Source: Clostridium sp.
GTDB lineage: Bacteria; Bacillota; Clostridia; Acetivibrionales; Acetivibrionaceae
DNA: 56,858 nt
Assembly: GCA_012798835.1 (NCBI GenBank)
Contig: JAAZML010000167.1
Location: 1-56,858 of the forward strand
Direction: 5' to 3'
The notes beneath the pieces are model-generated. The model made no database searches and had not been told where the DNA came from. It saw only the letters and a program-made list of their open reading frames with translations. The translations under genes were made by a program, and so were the position numbers. Below, one piece after another: positions 17,063 through 26,816 of this stretch; position 1 is the stretch's first letter; each line of letters begins with the position of its first letter.

Positions 17063-19402
17063 CTAATTAACAACTGTCTTGATTCTGATATTTTTACCGT
17101 GGCTTGTAAGAATAATTGCTCCGTTTATGTCAGTCCTAAGGGTTTTTATGTTTTTCTCATCAAAAAGCTCCAAAACCTGCTTGGATGGATGCCCAAAACT
17201 ATTGTTACTGCCTACACTTATAACTGCAATCACTGGAAATACGGCATCTATGAACTCCTTACCCGAAGATGTGGAAGAACCATGGTGCGCCACTTTTAAC
17301 ACATCCGCCTCGAGATCGCCTCCTCCTTGCAGCAACAACAATTCAGCCTCCTTTTCTATATCCCCAGTAAATAAAATTTTGATCTTGTCATAGCAAAGCA
17401 TCGCAACTAAGGAATTATTATTTTCAGGCGATTCTTTTATGGGTTGCTCTACCTTCGGATGTAAAATATTAATATGGGTCTTTTTGTCGAGCTTTATAAT
17501 ATTACCTTCTTCGCACTTTTCTATGTTAATATCCTTTTCATTGGCGATTCCATATATATCTATAATCCCGCCCATAAACTCTGTATTAGGCACCACTATA
17601 TTATTTACTTTAAAATATTCAAAAACCGGGATTAATCCCTTTATATGATCATCATGACCATGGGAAACTACGATAAGGTCAATCTTTGATATACCGCAAT
17701 CAAAAAGGAAAGGCACAACAGAATTCTCACCAGCAAAATCCGGACCACCGTCAACTAGAACAACCTTTCCTCCACAAGTCCTAATAAAGGCCCCATCCCC
17801 CTGTCCAACATCTAAGAAAACTACTTTCATCCCCTTGGGCAAAAATACATTAAATAAAATTAGTACCAAAACAAGCACACCTGCCCACGTGTATAGTTTG
17901 TAATTTGGCTTTACTTTGTGTGTAGGCTTAAACCAAAAAAGATAAAGAATAGCAATATAATATATAATAATGAACACGATGGATGGGGTCGATACAAAAA
18001 TGGAGGAATAGGGAATATGTACAACCATTTTTGTAATAAAAAGTACAAAACTCAAAAGGGTATTATTGCAATACCCCACAAAAACACAGAGGGTCATGTT
18101 GATTTGGCCTAATATCGCCATTAGGATTCCCAAATTCATAATAATACCAAGCATGGGTACCACAAGAAGATTCGAAAGAATAGAAATTAGGGATACTTCG
18201 TTGAAATAAGAAGCCACCAAGGGCAGTACGCCCAGTTGAGCCGCCAATGTAAGAGAAAGTATGTCCGCAATGGGTTCGGGTATTGTGCTAAAAGACATAA
18301 AATTTTTTATGTTTTTATGAAACAAAACTATAGAAATTGTGGCCGTAAATGATAGCTGAAAACCAACACTAAAAAGATTTCCTGGGTTTAGAAGAAGCAA
18401 TATTATAGCCGCTAAGGCTATGCTCGTATAAGTATCTGCTTCCCTTTTAGCAATTTGTCCTCCTAGTACAACCGTTGCCATTATTACCGCTCGAAGTACA
18501 GAAGGCCCTAGCCCTGTTATAAAAGCAAAAGCAAATAGACCCGCTATAATTATCAGATTTGAGGCGGATTTTCCAATCCTGAGCCTTCTGGATATAAAAA
18601 CAAGGGGGATCATAATAAATGCTACATGGGCACCCGATATCGCCATTATGTGGATGAGGCCCGAACGTCGGAAAGCCTTTTCCATCTCCTGGGTAAGTCC
18701 TCCCTTATAGCCTACTAACATAGCATTTAAAAGGCCCGCCTGCTCGTATGGAAGACTGTTGTTTATTGTTTCTACTATTCTGTTTCTAATATTAAGGCCG
18801 ACTCTTAATAAAACATTGCCCTTAATAGATTCCTTTGGATGTATATTTCTTTCCACGGCAAACAAAGTCGCTGAAACTCCGGAATGATTCAAATAATTTC
18901 TATAGCTAAACCCCTGGGGATTAGTTCTTCCTTTAGGAATACTTAATCTGCCTGATACCACAACTTCCCTTCCATATTCTAAAAAATTTAAATCACTATC
19001 TGCCAATGTGGAAAGGCGTATCTTGCCCCCCACCTTGCTTTTTTTATGATCTTCCCCTGAGACTTTGACTTCCTCTACCTTTAAAATATATGAAATCCTA
19101 GAATCTTTTAGCTCGGGTACAGAGTCTATATAACCCTTTATGGTAACCTGCTCCCCAGCAAATTTATCAAATTTGTAAAAATTCTGATTAAATGTGCACA
19201 AATAGTACGTGGCCCCTGCAAGATAGAAAAACACCATGCCTGCAGCAATAAAAATGGCCCTTTCCTTATCCCTTAAAAAAATATACAAAACTAAGAACAT
19301 AACTGCGCTAGAAAGAATAGCAAATGTATAAGAATGTGTTATGTTTGTGCAGGCTATTCCCCCAACAAGTGATAGTGCAAACAATACCAAAGGCCTTTTC
19401 AC
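17063..19402 (-). CDS. comEC: DNA internalization competence protein ComEC/Rec2
   Basis: An inner-membrane channel protein for single-strand DNA uptake in transformation. The parts are two N-terminal helices, a soluble DUF4131-type OB domain (about 55-190), the polytopic Competence domain (about 225-490, including SGAHVAFIMIP) and a C-terminal metallo-beta-lactamase-like domain (about 510-775) with the metal-binding SHGHDDHIKG motif and AHHGSS. Length (779 aa) is normal for full-length ComEC. A GTG at 19402 follows GAGGTGG at 6 bases; an ATG at 19417 preceded by AAGGGG is the alternative. Whether the organism is naturally competent cannot be told; no other com gene is in the window. Confidence 0.93.
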   Translation of the reverse strand: MKRPLVLFALSLVGGIACTNITHSYTFAILSSAVMFLVLYIFLRDKERAIFIAAGMVFFYLAGATYYLCTFNQNFYKFDKFAGEQVTIKGYIDSVPELKDSRISYILKVEEVKVSGEDHKKSKVGGKIRLSTLADSDLNFLEYGREVVVSGRLSIPKGRTNPQGFSYRNYLNHSGVSATLFAVERNIHPKESIKGNVLLRVGLNIRNRIVETINNSLPYEQAGLLNAMLVGYKGGLTQEMEKAFRRSGLIHIMAISGAHVAFIMIPLVFISRRLRIGKSASNLIIIAGLFAFAFITGLGPSVLRAVIMATVVLGGQIAKREADTYTSIALAAIILLLLNPGNLFSVGFQLSFTATISIVLFHKNIKNFMSFSTIPEPIADILSLTLAAQLGVLPLVASYFNEVSLISILSNLLVVPMLGIIMNLGILMAILGQINMTLCVFVGYCNNTLLSFVLFITKMVVHIPYSSIFVSTPSIVFIIIYYIAILYLFWFKPTHKVKPNYKLYTWAGVLVLVLILFNVFLPKGMKVVFLDVGQGDGAFIRTCGGKVVLVDGGPDFAGENSVVPFLFDCGISKIDLIVVSHGHDDHIKGLIPVFEYFKVNNIVVPNTEFMGGIIDIYGIANEKDINIEKCEEGNIIKLDKKTHINILHPKVEQPIKESPENNNSLVAMLCYDKIKILFTGDIEKEAELLLLQGGGDLEADVLKVAHHGSSTSSGKEFIDAVFPVIAVISVGSNNSFGHPSKQVLELFDEKNIKTLRTDINGAIILTSHGKNIRIKTVVN

Positions 19403-19422
19403 ATTAACCCACCTCATTTAGA

Positions 19423-19450
19423 AAGGCCCCTTCATTTAAAAAGGAGCCTT
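19423..19450 (-). terminator. Weak stem-loop between the NlpC/P60 gene and comEC
   Basis: AAGGCTCCTT and AAGGGGCCTT (minus strand) form a stem with one mismatch, with no strong T-tract. It could limit readthrough into comEC; support is modest. Confidence 0.3.
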
Positions 19451-19491
19451 GGCAATAAAAATAGTATTTGTACTAAATCGGGTTTTACATC

Positions 19492-20589
19492 CTAATCTAA
19501 AACTCTTCTTCCTGTCATATACATTGTAGCATAAAATCCGCTTTGCAGCTCGCTTATAACCACACCCCTGTTGCTGCCTGAGGAACTATGGATGAACATA
19601 CCGTCCCCTATATAGATGCCTGCGTGGTTTACATAACTATGCCCTCCATTAGTGTCAAAAAACACCATATCTCCCGGCAATAAATTTTCTTTCGATACCC
19701 ATGTACCCTGCGTCGCTTGATTTGCAGCTACACGCTCAAGGTTTATGCCGAAATTAGTGAATACATACTTCACATAACCCGAGCAATCAAAACCCTGTGA
19801 TGGTGTATTTCCCCCATAAACATACCTTATGCCTAGAAATTTTTTTGCATAATCAACTACCTGCTGGCGACTAGTGGAAACATTCTCGCTGGGAACATTT
19901 TTTTCGGATGTCGTTGGTGCTGCATTGTAATCATATTCTCCCCTTGTTGATGTATTATCTTCGGCAATATAGGATGAATATACCCAACCGCTGGAGGTAT
20001 CAGGTAAAAGAATTTTGTACCAGCCATCCTTTTGGGATGTTATATTTACCTTCTGGCCCCATTGCAGCTGACCAACCACACCATTTTGAGTCCCCGCCTC
20101 GGATCTAATGTTTAAAACACTAGCCAAAACAGTACCAGTTTTTATAATATCATTTTTGTTTGATGGATTGTTGTCTGAAGGGATAACCTCTGTGCCGGTA
20201 GAACTTTCGTTGGAAATATCAGTGTTTTCTTGAGTATCGGTGTTTTCTTTTAATGGTGGGCTATTTGGGGCAGCTATCTCGCCTATGACAATTGCCTTTC
20301 GTGGTGCTGCTTTATCTAGCAGCATAATGCGTCCTCCGAAAACTAAAGGAACTTTATCAATGCTGTCTACCTTTTTCCATTGGTCTAGTAATGTTGAAAT
20401 TTCGTCTTTGAAATCTTTTAAGATCGGATTTGAAATTTGTGCAAGGATATTTTGTTTGTTCTGTGTTGCATCTATATTTTGTGTAGAAAGCCTAGTTTCG
20501 TTTTCTTGTGCTAATGCAGTGCCTGTCCACAATGTAGCCGATAATGCTGATGCTGTTATGTACGTCAAAATTCTTTTAGACTTTAACAT
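19492..20589 (-). CDS. Secreted NlpC/P60 endopeptidase with SH3 domain
   Basis: A peptidoglycan hydrolase of 365 residues acting in the wall. A signal peptide ends near ALA-QEN (residue 28). A helical stretch and a Ser/Asn/Thr-rich linker (110-150) precede a bacterial SH3 domain (152-210: TGTVLASVLNIRSEAG to GWVYSSYI) and an NlpC/P60 domain (240-365). The catalytic triad is visible: Cys269 in GFDCSGYV, His322 in VNHAGIY and His334 in MFIHSS. It probably cleaves the gamma-D-Glu/meso-DAP bond, as is typical of the family. The start is behind AGGAGG and a perfect consensus promoter lies about 100 bases upstream. It is a single-gene unit. Confidence 0.93.
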   Translation of the reverse strand: MLKSKRILTYITASALSATLWTGTALAQENETRLSTQNIDATQNKQNILAQISNPILKDFKDEISTLLDQWKKVDSIDKVPLVFGGRIMLLDKAAPRKAIVIGEIAAPNSPPLKENTDTQENTDISNESSTGTEVIPSDNNPSNKNDIIKTGTVLASVLNIRSEAGTQNGVVGQLQWGQKVNITSQKDGWYKILLPDTSSGWVYSSYIAEDNTSTRGEYDYNAAPTTSEKNVPSENVSTSRQQVVDYAKKFLGIRYVYGGNTPSQGFDCSGYVKYVFTNFGINLERVAANQATQGTWVSKENLLPGDMVFFDTNGGHSYVNHAGIYIGDGMFIHSSSGSNRGVVISELQSGFYATMYMTGRRVLD

Positions 20590-20688
20590 CTTTGTCCTCC
20601 TGTTTTTTTATTTCCTTTTTAATTAAGTAATATGGTAAAATTAAAGTCTATTTATTAAAGTGTTTTAAAGGTCTATTGTATGCTAAAC

Positions 20689-20717
20689 ATTATATCTTTC
20701 CATTTTCCATTTGTCAA
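20689..20717 (-). promoter_or_regulatory. Consensus promoter for the NlpC/P60 gene
   Basis: TTGACA, 17 bases, TATAAT on the minus strand; both hexamers are perfect. The leader is about 90 bases. Confidence 0.8.
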
Positions 20718-20871
20718 ACATTATGCCCTATATATTATTTCGCCATAAATACATGAATTCCTGCAGTTTTATGTAAACTTCTACAGGTCCTACTACAATC
20801 TAATCTAGAGCTGGTATACACCCTATTCATCAAATACCCTAGCTTTCCCGATAATACCATGCTTTCGGTTT

Positions 20872-22170
20872 CTATAAAATCTTTATGGCCTCCCCTTTTA
20901 AAACTTTGTTTGTATTTCTAACAGCACACATCTTGCCACACATGGTACATGTATCCTCATATTCGGGTCTGGAATTTCTCCTGTACTTTCTAGGTTTTTC
21001 ACCATCCATTGCAAGCTCGAACATCCTTTCCCAATCAAGCTTTCTTCTTGCTTCGCTCATATCATAATCCCATTCTTTAGCTCCCCTTACCCCTTTTGCG
21101 ATATCAGCGGCATGGGCAGCTATTTTGGATGCAATAATACCCTCCTTCATATCATCAGCATCGGGGAGTCTTAAATGTTCAGCCGGGGTAACATAACATA
21201 GAAAATCCGCCCCGCTGGCCGCCGCAATCGCCCCGCCTATGGCAGCAGTTATATGATCATATCCGGGCGCTACATCCGTTACTACCGGGCCTAAGACATA
21301 AAATGGAGCACCATGGCATAGCTTTTTTTCTAAAACAACGTTTGCTGCAATCTCATTTATGGGCATATGGCCTGGGCCCTCTATCATAACCTGCACATTT
21401 TTCTCCCATGCCCTTTTGGTCAGCTCTCCTAATATAATAAGTTCTTGAACCTGGGAAGCATCGGTCGAATCATTTATACTTCCAGGCCTTAATGCATCAC
21501 CGAGACTTATTGTCACATCATACTTTGCAAATATTTCAAGAAGTCTGTCAAAATGCTCATAAAACGGATTTTCATTTTCTGTCGTTTTCATCCAAGCAAA
21601 CATCAGTGCCCCGCCCCTTGATACTATATTGGTCAATCTATTGTTTTTTTCGAAACGGTGTATTGCTTCTTGGGTTATACCAGCATGTATTGTCATGAAG
21701 TCAACCCCATCTTGTGCATGCCTTTCTACAACTTCGAAAAACTCTCGGCTAGTTATATCCCCAAGCTCCTTTTCGTAAAAACCCATCGCATCGTATATGG
21801 GTACGGTTCCTATCATGGCAGGCGACATCTTTATAAGCCTTTGCCTAAATTCTTGGGTCTTGCCATAGGAGCTTAAATCCATTATCGCTTCCGTCCCCAA
21901 TTCGATAGCCCTCTCTACCTTTTCCAGCTCCATTTCAATATCCTTACAGTCCTTTGAAATACCCAAATTAACATTTATCTTGGTTTTTAAGCTTTGCCCA
22001 ATACCCTCGGGTTCAAGGCTTGTATGATTTTTATTGGAGGGTATTACCACCTTTCCGCATGCAACAAGCTCCAGAATATCTTCGCATCCCAGACCTTCTT
22101 TTCTAGAAACGCTCTTCATTTCTTTGGTTACGATCCCCTTTTTTGCCGCCTCCATTTGAGTTTTATACAT
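20872..22170 (-). CDS. thiC: Phosphomethylpyrimidine synthase ThiC
   Basis: A radical SAM enzyme that rearranges aminoimidazole ribotide into the thiamine pyrimidine HMP-P. The 432-residue protein is the short anaerobe-type ThiC. The C-terminal cluster-binding cysteines are seen as CTMCGKMC, that is C-x2-C-x3-C, one residue tighter than the C-x2-C-x4-C of the E. coli type. Conserved core stretches include [13 protein letters not shown] and [14 protein letters not shown]. It is the last gene of the thi operon and starts 3 bases after the thiE stop. No clear terminator is seen in the 280 bases downstream. Confidence 0.97.
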   Translation of the reverse strand: MYKTQMEAAKKGIVTKEMKSVSRKEGLGCEDILELVACGKVVIPSNKNHTSLEPEGIGQSLKTKINVNLGISKDCKDIEMELEKVERAIELGTEAIMDLSSYGKTQEFRQRLIKMSPAMIGTVPIYDAMGFYEKELGDITSREFFEVVERHAQDGVDFMTIHAGITQEAIHRFEKNNRLTNIVSRGGALMFAWMKTTENENPFYEHFDRLLEIFAKYDVTISLGDALRPGSINDSTDASQVQELIILGELTKRAWEKNVQVMIEGPGHMPINEIAANVVLEKKLCHGAPFYVLGPVVTDVAPGYDHITAAIGGAIAAASGADFLCYVTPAEHLRLPDADDMKEGIIASKIAAHAADIAKGVRGAKEWDYDMSEARRKLDWERMFELAMDGEKPRKYRRNSRPEYEDTCTMCGKMCAVRNTNKVLKGEAIKIL

Positions 22171-22172
22171 TT

Positions 22173-23228
22173 TTATATTCCCCTTTCTGAAATTTTTGAT
22201 ATTACCCTAGTAACTTTTTCTTCTATATTCTCACTGCCTACAATTTCAGTAACCATGGCTATGCATTTCGCACCCCGCAGCAAAACTCCTTCCATGTTAT
22301 GCTCCTTAATGCCGCCTATGGCGACAAACGGGATGTCTATATTTTTCACAACATAGTCAAGGTACTCAAGCCCTACCGGCTCACAAACGTCTTTTTTAGT
22401 ATATGTCCTGTATATAGGGCCAACTCCTATATAATCAGCCCCATACTTTACTGCCCTTTGCGCCTGTTCCGGGGAATGGGTCGATAGACCAATCAACATA
22501 TTCTCCCCTACCAGCTTTCTAACTTCCGTTATTGGAAGATCATCCTGCCCCAGGTGGATTCCATCTGCCCCAACCATCATAGCTATATCCACATTGTCAT
22601 TTACAATAAAGGTTACATCCGCCGTTCGGGTCATTTTCCTTATCTTTACACATTCTAGATATTTCTCTGATGCTTTTTTAGCCTTTTCCCGATACTGGAT
22701 TATCCTCGCACCCGCCATTATCATTTTATCCGCAACCTCAATATTGCTACGCCCCTTGGAATGTTCCCGGGAAGTTATACAATACAAGCCCCCTATCCAT
22801 TTGGGTTTGTTTGTGCAGAGGATATTTTCGAAGTATTTTTTTTCGATATCGTATACTTTAAACCTGTGTTTTTCATAAGTTTTAGATAATTCGTATCTGT
22901 TTACCAGATTCAAACTTTCCTCGACCGTCCTCAATGCTTCTTGGGTCCTTTTAAAATTAGCGGCAGCAAGTTGATGGATCGATGTTTTCCTGTCTACATC
23001 CAGCTCCATCGAAATTTGCCTACCAACATCAGCATTGGCATCCCTTCCTGCAAGCATTTGGGGTGAAAGGCCTTTGATATCTTTTCTTATACAATGTCTC
23101 AATTCTTTGAGCTCTTTTGTAGGGACCCCCTCGTTAAAATAAAATCTTGTTAGATCCTCCAAAACCCTAAGCCCCTCCGATGCTCTATTTACACCTGCAT
23201 CTATCATTCTAAACAATCCTTTCTCCAA
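22173..23228 (-). CDS. thiE: ThiD2-ThiE fusion, thiamine phosphate synthase
   Basis: A fusion protein. Residues 1 to about 135 match the ThiD2 domain ([26 protein letters not shown]), which in characterised cases phosphorylates HMP-P. Residues about 145-350 are thiamine-phosphate synthase ThiE, with [35 protein letters not shown] and VAIGGI. It joins HMP-PP and the thiazole phosphate into thiamine phosphate. The start is ambiguous. The frame opens at 23249 overlapping thiF; TTG at 23228 has GGGGCGGTG upstream; ATG at 23207 has GGAGAAAGG. I chose 23228. No separate thiD is in the operon, so the fused domain probably fills that role. Confidence 0.92.
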   Translation of the reverse strand: MEKGLFRMIDAGVNRASEGLRVLEDLTRFYFNEGVPTKELKELRHCIRKDIKGLSPQMLAGRDANADVGRQISMELDVDRKTSIHQLAAANFKRTQEALRTVEESLNLVNRYELSKTYEKHRFKVYDIEKKYFENILCTNKPKWIGGLYCITSREHSKGRSNIEVADKMIMAGARIIQYREKAKKASEKYLECVKIRKMTRTADVTFIVNDNVDIAMMVGADGIHLGQDDLPITEVRKLVGENMLIGLSTHSPEQAQRAVKYGADYIGVGPIYRTYTKKDVCEPVGLEYLDYVVKNIDIPFVAIGGIKEHNMEGVLLRGAKCIAMVTEIVGSENIEEKVTRVISKISERGI

Positions 23229-23241
23229 AAAATCACCGCCC

Positions 23242-23850
23242 CTATACATTTAAAAAATAATTTAAAACTATATCCGCCTGCTTTGCAGCTACAATATTTA
23301 CTCTTGGTGACATCGGGGGAGTGGCTTTTGTCGGTTCGGTCCTAAAATCTCCCACCACGTAAAATTTCTCATGCACCTTTTGGGTTTGGATATCATCGCT
23401 TTTTCCCCACCCTGCTATCCCCGATGCAAAAACAAGGAACTTATCGGATGAGAAAAATTCCTCGGCCATCATAACCTTGCGTGAAGCGCCATCGAAAGCC
23501 TCTATCAATACATTACAATCTGCGAATAATTCCTTTATATTTTTACGTGTTATTTTTTGGAGTATTGCCTCAACCTGCACATCCGGATTTATCCTTATAA
23601 GATTTTCCTTGAGTGCCAACACTTTGGGCATTCCTATTTGGTTATAAAAATAAAACTGCCGATTTAGGTTTGAAGGCTCAACAAAATCCATGTCTACTAT
23701 CTTAATTTTTTTAAAACCGCATCTTACAAAATTAAGGCTACAGTTGGAGCCTAACCCACCGGCTCCGGCTATACCTATTTTAATTCCCTGAATTTTTTTT
23801 AGCCTATCACGGCCTAATAATTCGCTAATACCCCTGTCGAATTCATTCAT
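23242..23850 (-). CDS. thiF: Sulfur carrier protein ThiS adenylyltransferase
   Basis: Activates the C-terminal Gly of ThiS by adenylation before sulfur transfer in thiazole synthesis. The 202-residue protein is an E1-like Rossmann enzyme: GIAGAGGLGSN nucleotide loop near residue 28, the acidic KIVDMDFVEPSNLNRQ segment near 50, and an ATPPMSPRVN stretch late in the chain. The short length is usual for the clostridial form; it lacks the CxxC zinc pairs of larger E1-like proteins. It lies between thiH and the thiD2-thiE fusion, 10 bases from thiH. Confidence 0.93.
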   Translation of the reverse strand: MNEFDRGISELLGRDRLKKIQGIKIGIAGAGGLGSNCSLNFVRCGFKKIKIVDMDFVEPSNLNRQFYFYNQIGMPKVLALKENLIRINPDVQVEAILQKITRKNIKELFADCNVLIEAFDGASRKVMMAEEFFSSDKFLVFASGIAGWGKSDDIQTQKVHEKFYVVGDFRTEPTKATPPMSPRVNIVAAKQADIVLNYFLNV

Positions 23851-23860
23851 TAAATTCCCC

Positions 23861-25006
23861 CTATATTAAAGGCGTTTTCCATGGTGATACCCCTTTATAA
23901 TTTAGTGCTAACCAGTCTTTAAAAACCGGCTGGTAACCCTTGGCATAGATCATTTTTTTAACTTCCCCAACAGTGCGCTGATCGCTTATATTAAACTGTG
24001 TCTCACCCTTTTCTTCCAGCGTATACCCACCTACCTGAGTACTCGATCCGGCAGACATTTTTGTAACCCCAAGCCCTAGAAGGTTATCCCTAAATTCTTC
24101 GTTCTCCCTTGTGGATATTGCTATACCGATTCTTGGCATATAGAGTCTGTAAGCAAGCATTATTTGCACTATTTCCTTATCCCCCACAATACACGGGGGA
24201 ATAAAATCATCCCCGCAATGCGGTCTTATTCTTGGGAGGGATACGCCCATTTCCGTAGCAATATATTTGCGCTGCAGGTAATCGGCATGTATTCCGGTAA
24301 AAAATGTTTCCCTCCTCCAATCATCAAGACCTAAAAGTGCACCGATATTGACACTCCTCATTGATGCTCTGCATGCCCTTTCGGGCGCTTCAAGCCTATA
24401 CCTGTAGTTTTTCTTTGGCCCCTTCAAATGAAGACTTTTATATATATCCTCATTGTATACTTCCTGGTAAATGGTAAAACCATCAACCCCCTCTTCTACA
24501 AGTTCTGCATACTCCCCTTCTTCTAGGGCATACACCTCTATTGATATGGAATCGAAGTGTTTTTTTAATACACCTACACATTTCTTTATGTATTCAACTG
24601 AACTTTTTTCACGCGAACCCCCGGTAAGTATCAGAACATGCTTAAGGCCCATAGCAGATATCCCCCGAGCTTCTCTTTCAACCTCGTCTAATGTAAGTTT
24701 TCTGCGCACGATACTATTTGTTTTGTTAAACCCGCAATAGACGCACTGGTTTACACAATAATTTGAAAGATACAGGGGTGCATATAAAAATATTACTTTA
24801 CCAAAATTCTGTATCGTCAATCTTTTAGCCTTTCTAGCCATTGGTTCTAGGTAATCCGCCGCATTTTTTGAAAGAAGCCTTAAAAAATCCATTTTGCCGA
24901 TCCTATCCTTATTTAATATATCCTCAATATCCTGTGGCCGGACCTCCTCAAAAAACCCTTCAAAATCAAATTCTTTATACTCCTGATATACCTCGTAAAA
25001 ACCCAT
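23861..25006 (-). CDS. thiH: 2-iminoacetate synthase ThiH
   Basis: A radical SAM enzyme that cleaves tyrosine to dehydroglycine (2-iminoacetate) for thiazole assembly, the oxygen-independent alternative to ThiO. The 381-residue protein has [10 protein letters not shown] near residue 90 as the CX3CX2C cluster site, followed by a TIM barrel with [16 protein letters not shown] and a C-terminal [12 protein letters not shown] stretch typical of the family. Its presence with ThiG fits an anaerobe. It follows thiG after a 119-base gap that shows no clear signal. Confidence 0.96.
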   Translation of the reverse strand: MGFYEVYQEYKEFDFEGFFEEVRPQDIEDILNKDRIGKMDFLRLLSKNAADYLEPMARKAKRLTIQNFGKVIFLYAPLYLSNYCVNQCVYCGFNKTNSIVRRKLTLDEVEREARGISAMGLKHVLILTGGSREKSSVEYIKKCVGVLKKHFDSISIEVYALEEGEYAELVEEGVDGFTIYQEVYNEDIYKSLHLKGPKKNYRYRLEAPERACRASMRSVNIGALLGLDDWRRETFFTGIHADYLQRKYIATEMGVSLPRIRPHCGDDFIPPCIVGDKEIVQIMLAYRLYMPRIGIAISTRENEEFRDNLLGLGVTKMSAGSSTQVGGYTLEEKGETQFNISDQRTVGEVKKMIYAKGYQPVFKDWLALNYKGVSPWKTPLI

Positions 25007-25125
25007 TATTCACTCCTCATTTTGTATATGAAATTTAATAACAAAAATATGTTTTCGTATAATGTGTACCTTATGCTTTATGGCTCACGCAGACATACAC
25101 TGCTAAAATTGATGCCAAAATAAAT

Positions 25126-25893
25126 TCATCCAAGAAATCCCGTAAGGGGGGATGAAGCGTCTGCAAATTCCCTTTCAGCGCCAACGCCCGATAAAAAAGC
25201 ATATCTGCCCGCCTTAACCGCTTTGGCGAAAGCCTTTGCCATTAGCACTGGATCGCCTGCTGTTGCTATAGCGGTATTAACCAAAACAGCAGCAGCACCA
25301 AGCTCCATGGCTTCACATGCCTCCGAAGGCTTTCCTATGCCCGCATCTACGATTATGGGGACATCTATTTCATCAATTAGTATTTTGATCATATCCCTAG
25401 TTCTAAGCCCCTTATTAGTACCTATAGGTGACCCTAAAGGCATTACTGCTGCTGCCCCTGCATCTTCTAGTCTTTTGGCATCCATAAGATCAGGGGTCAT
25501 ATACGGCAAAACCACAAAACCCTCTTTTACAAGAATTTTTGTCGCTTTTATGGTCTCTTGATTATCTGGAAAAAGATACTTATTGTCAGCTATTACCTCA
25601 ATTTTTATAAAGTTTCCACACCCCAATTCTCTTGCCAAATTTGCAATTCTTAAAGCCTCCTCGGCATTTCTGGCGCCGGAGGTATTTGGTATTAGAATAC
25701 ATTCCTTGGGTATATAATTTAACATGTTTTCTTCTTGTGAGTTAAAATCTATTCTTCTTATAGCAGCCGTTACCATGTGGGTACCCGACTTTTTTATTAC
25801 ATCGGGTATCATTGCATTGGATGGAAACTTCCCTGTGCCTATAAAAAGTCTGCTTGTAATTTCCTTTTCCCCTAGGACTAGCTTATCGCTCAT
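25126..25893 (-). CDS. thiG: Thiazole synthase ThiG
   Basis: Condenses 1-deoxy-xylulose-5-phosphate, 2-iminoacetate and ThiS-thiocarboxylate into the thiazole phosphate. A 255-residue TIM barrel with the ThiG stretches [10 protein letters not shown] near the start, [28 protein letters not shown] and [12 protein letters not shown]. The C-terminus SSPLTGFL is also family-like. It starts six bases after the thiS stop, so translation is likely coupled with its protein partner. Confidence 0.97.
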   Translation of the reverse strand: MSDKLVLGEKEITSRLFIGTGKFPSNAMIPDVIKKSGTHMVTAAIRRIDFNSQEENMLNYIPKECILIPNTSGARNAEEALRIANLARELGCGNFIKIEVIADNKYLFPDNQETIKATKILVKEGFVVLPYMTPDLMDAKRLEDAGAAAVMPLGSPIGTNKGLRTRDMIKILIDEIDVPIIVDAGIGKPSEACEAMELGAAAVLVNTAIATAGDPVLMAKAFAKAVKAGRYAFLSGVGAEREFADASSPLTGFLG

Positions 25894-25899
25894 TTAAAA

Positions 25900-26100
25900 T
25901 CACCCTCCCCCTACAAATCTTAAAATCTCTATTTTGTCATTTTCCTTTAAAATATGCTCTTCCCAATTCTTTTTTTTGATCACCCGCCGATTATATTCGA
26001 TCACTATCTGATCATTCTCTAGTTTTTTCTCCAAGACTAGATCTAGCAAGGTGTTGCCGTCCTTTATTTGCATCTTCTCCCCATTTACAACTATCAGCAA
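25900..26100 (-). CDS. thiS: Sulfur carrier protein ThiS
   Basis: A 66-residue ubiquitin-fold protein whose C-terminal Gly-Gly (ends RFVGGG) is adenylated by ThiF and turned into a thiocarboxylate. TTG at 26100 with GGGGGG 6 bases upstream is the start. It is the first gene of the thi operon, about 95 bases downstream of the riboswitch terminator. Confidence 0.93.
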   Translation of the reverse strand: MLIVVNGEKMQIKDGNTLLDLVLEKKLENDQIVIEYNRRVIKKKNWEEHILKENDKIEILRFVGGG

Positions 26101-26195
26101 TCTAACCCCCCCTTTTTTAATTTACAACTTTCATTTTAGAACATGGTTCTTCGGGTTTTACATACCAAACCCAATGTTTTGCACAAATCCCCGGC

Positions 26196-26227
26196 AAAAT
26201 AAAAACGCCTACCTGAAAAGGTAAGCG
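26196..26227 (-). terminator. Riboswitch-controlled terminator before thiS
   Basis: On the minus strand CGCTTACCT and AGGTAGGCG (one G-U pair) form a stem with a 4-base loop followed by TTTTTATTTT. It lies just downstream of the TPP aptamer and is the obvious expression platform: thiamine pyrophosphate binding would favour termination. Confidence 0.88.
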
Positions 26228-26248
26228 AAAATATCAAAATTAATCTAT

Positions 26249-26335
26249 TTGCTTCCCTACGTCAGTATTAACCGCATCAGGTTCAAAGGGTTAAGAATTG
26301 TCTTCTTTCTCAGCCTCAAAAGGCACCCCTAGCGT
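26249..26335 (-). promoter_or_regulatory. TPP riboswitch (THI element) controlling the thi operon
   Basis: Read on the minus strand the element begins GGGGTGCC, includes the conserved GGCTGAGA core, then ACCCTTTGAACCTGATGCGG and ends ACGTAGGGAAGC. These are the diagnostic TPP-aptamer segments. The gene order downstream, thiS-thiG-thiH-thiF-thiE-thiC, agrees. It starts only about 35 bases after the 3' end of rnpB. Confidence 0.97.
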
Positions 26336-26370
26336 AATTATTTTATTGTCTTTTAGTTAGTACATTTATA

Positions 26371-26760
26371 TGAGTAAGCCTATAAGCCGGGTTCTGTATT
26401 TGATGATCATCTATCTAGGCTATATATTTCTATATAACTCAAGCCACCTACCCGGGACTGGCGGGCAACCTTAAATGTCCCTCTTTACGGTGTTGCTCCA
26501 GATGGGGTTTACATAGCCAGCAAGTCGCCATGCCGCTGGTGAGCTCTTACCTCACCTTTCCACCCTTACCATATCAAAGCAAAGCGGAAAATCGAAAGTC
26601 TTCGATACCCGTCCAAAATCTTTGATAGGCGGTATATTTCTGTTGCACTTTCCTTGAAGTCGCCTTCACCGGGAATTACCCGGCACCCTGCCCTATGGAG
26701 CCCGGACTTTCCTCGTATACAGCCTTTCGGCATCATACACGCGATCATCTGGCTTACTCA
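26371..26760 (-). ncRNA. rnpB: RNase P RNA, bacterial class A-like
   Basis: The catalytic RNA of RNase P, which removes tRNA 5' leaders. The 5' and 3' ends form P1 (GGCTTACTCA at 26751-26760 on the plus strand against TGAGTAAGCC at 26371-26380). Diagnostic cores are present: on the minus strand GAGGAAAGTCCGGGCTCC (complement of 26697-26714) and, near the 3' end, ACAGAACCCGGCTTAT (complement of 26382-26397). It has a consensus promoter just upstream. The exact ends are set by the P1 pairing and may be off by a few bases. Confidence 0.96.
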
Positions 26761-26787
26761 TACCATTTACTTTTTGCAGCAAAGTAT

Positions 26788-26816
26788 ATTATACACACTT
26801 ATACTTGGTATGTCAA
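26788..26816 (-). promoter_or_regulatory. Consensus promoter for rnpB
   Basis: TTGACA, 17 bases, TATAAT on the minus strand, both perfect. The -35 box overlaps the stop codon of the upstream nif3-family gene (26813). Transcription would start near 26781, about 20 bases before the mature RNA. Confidence 0.82.
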
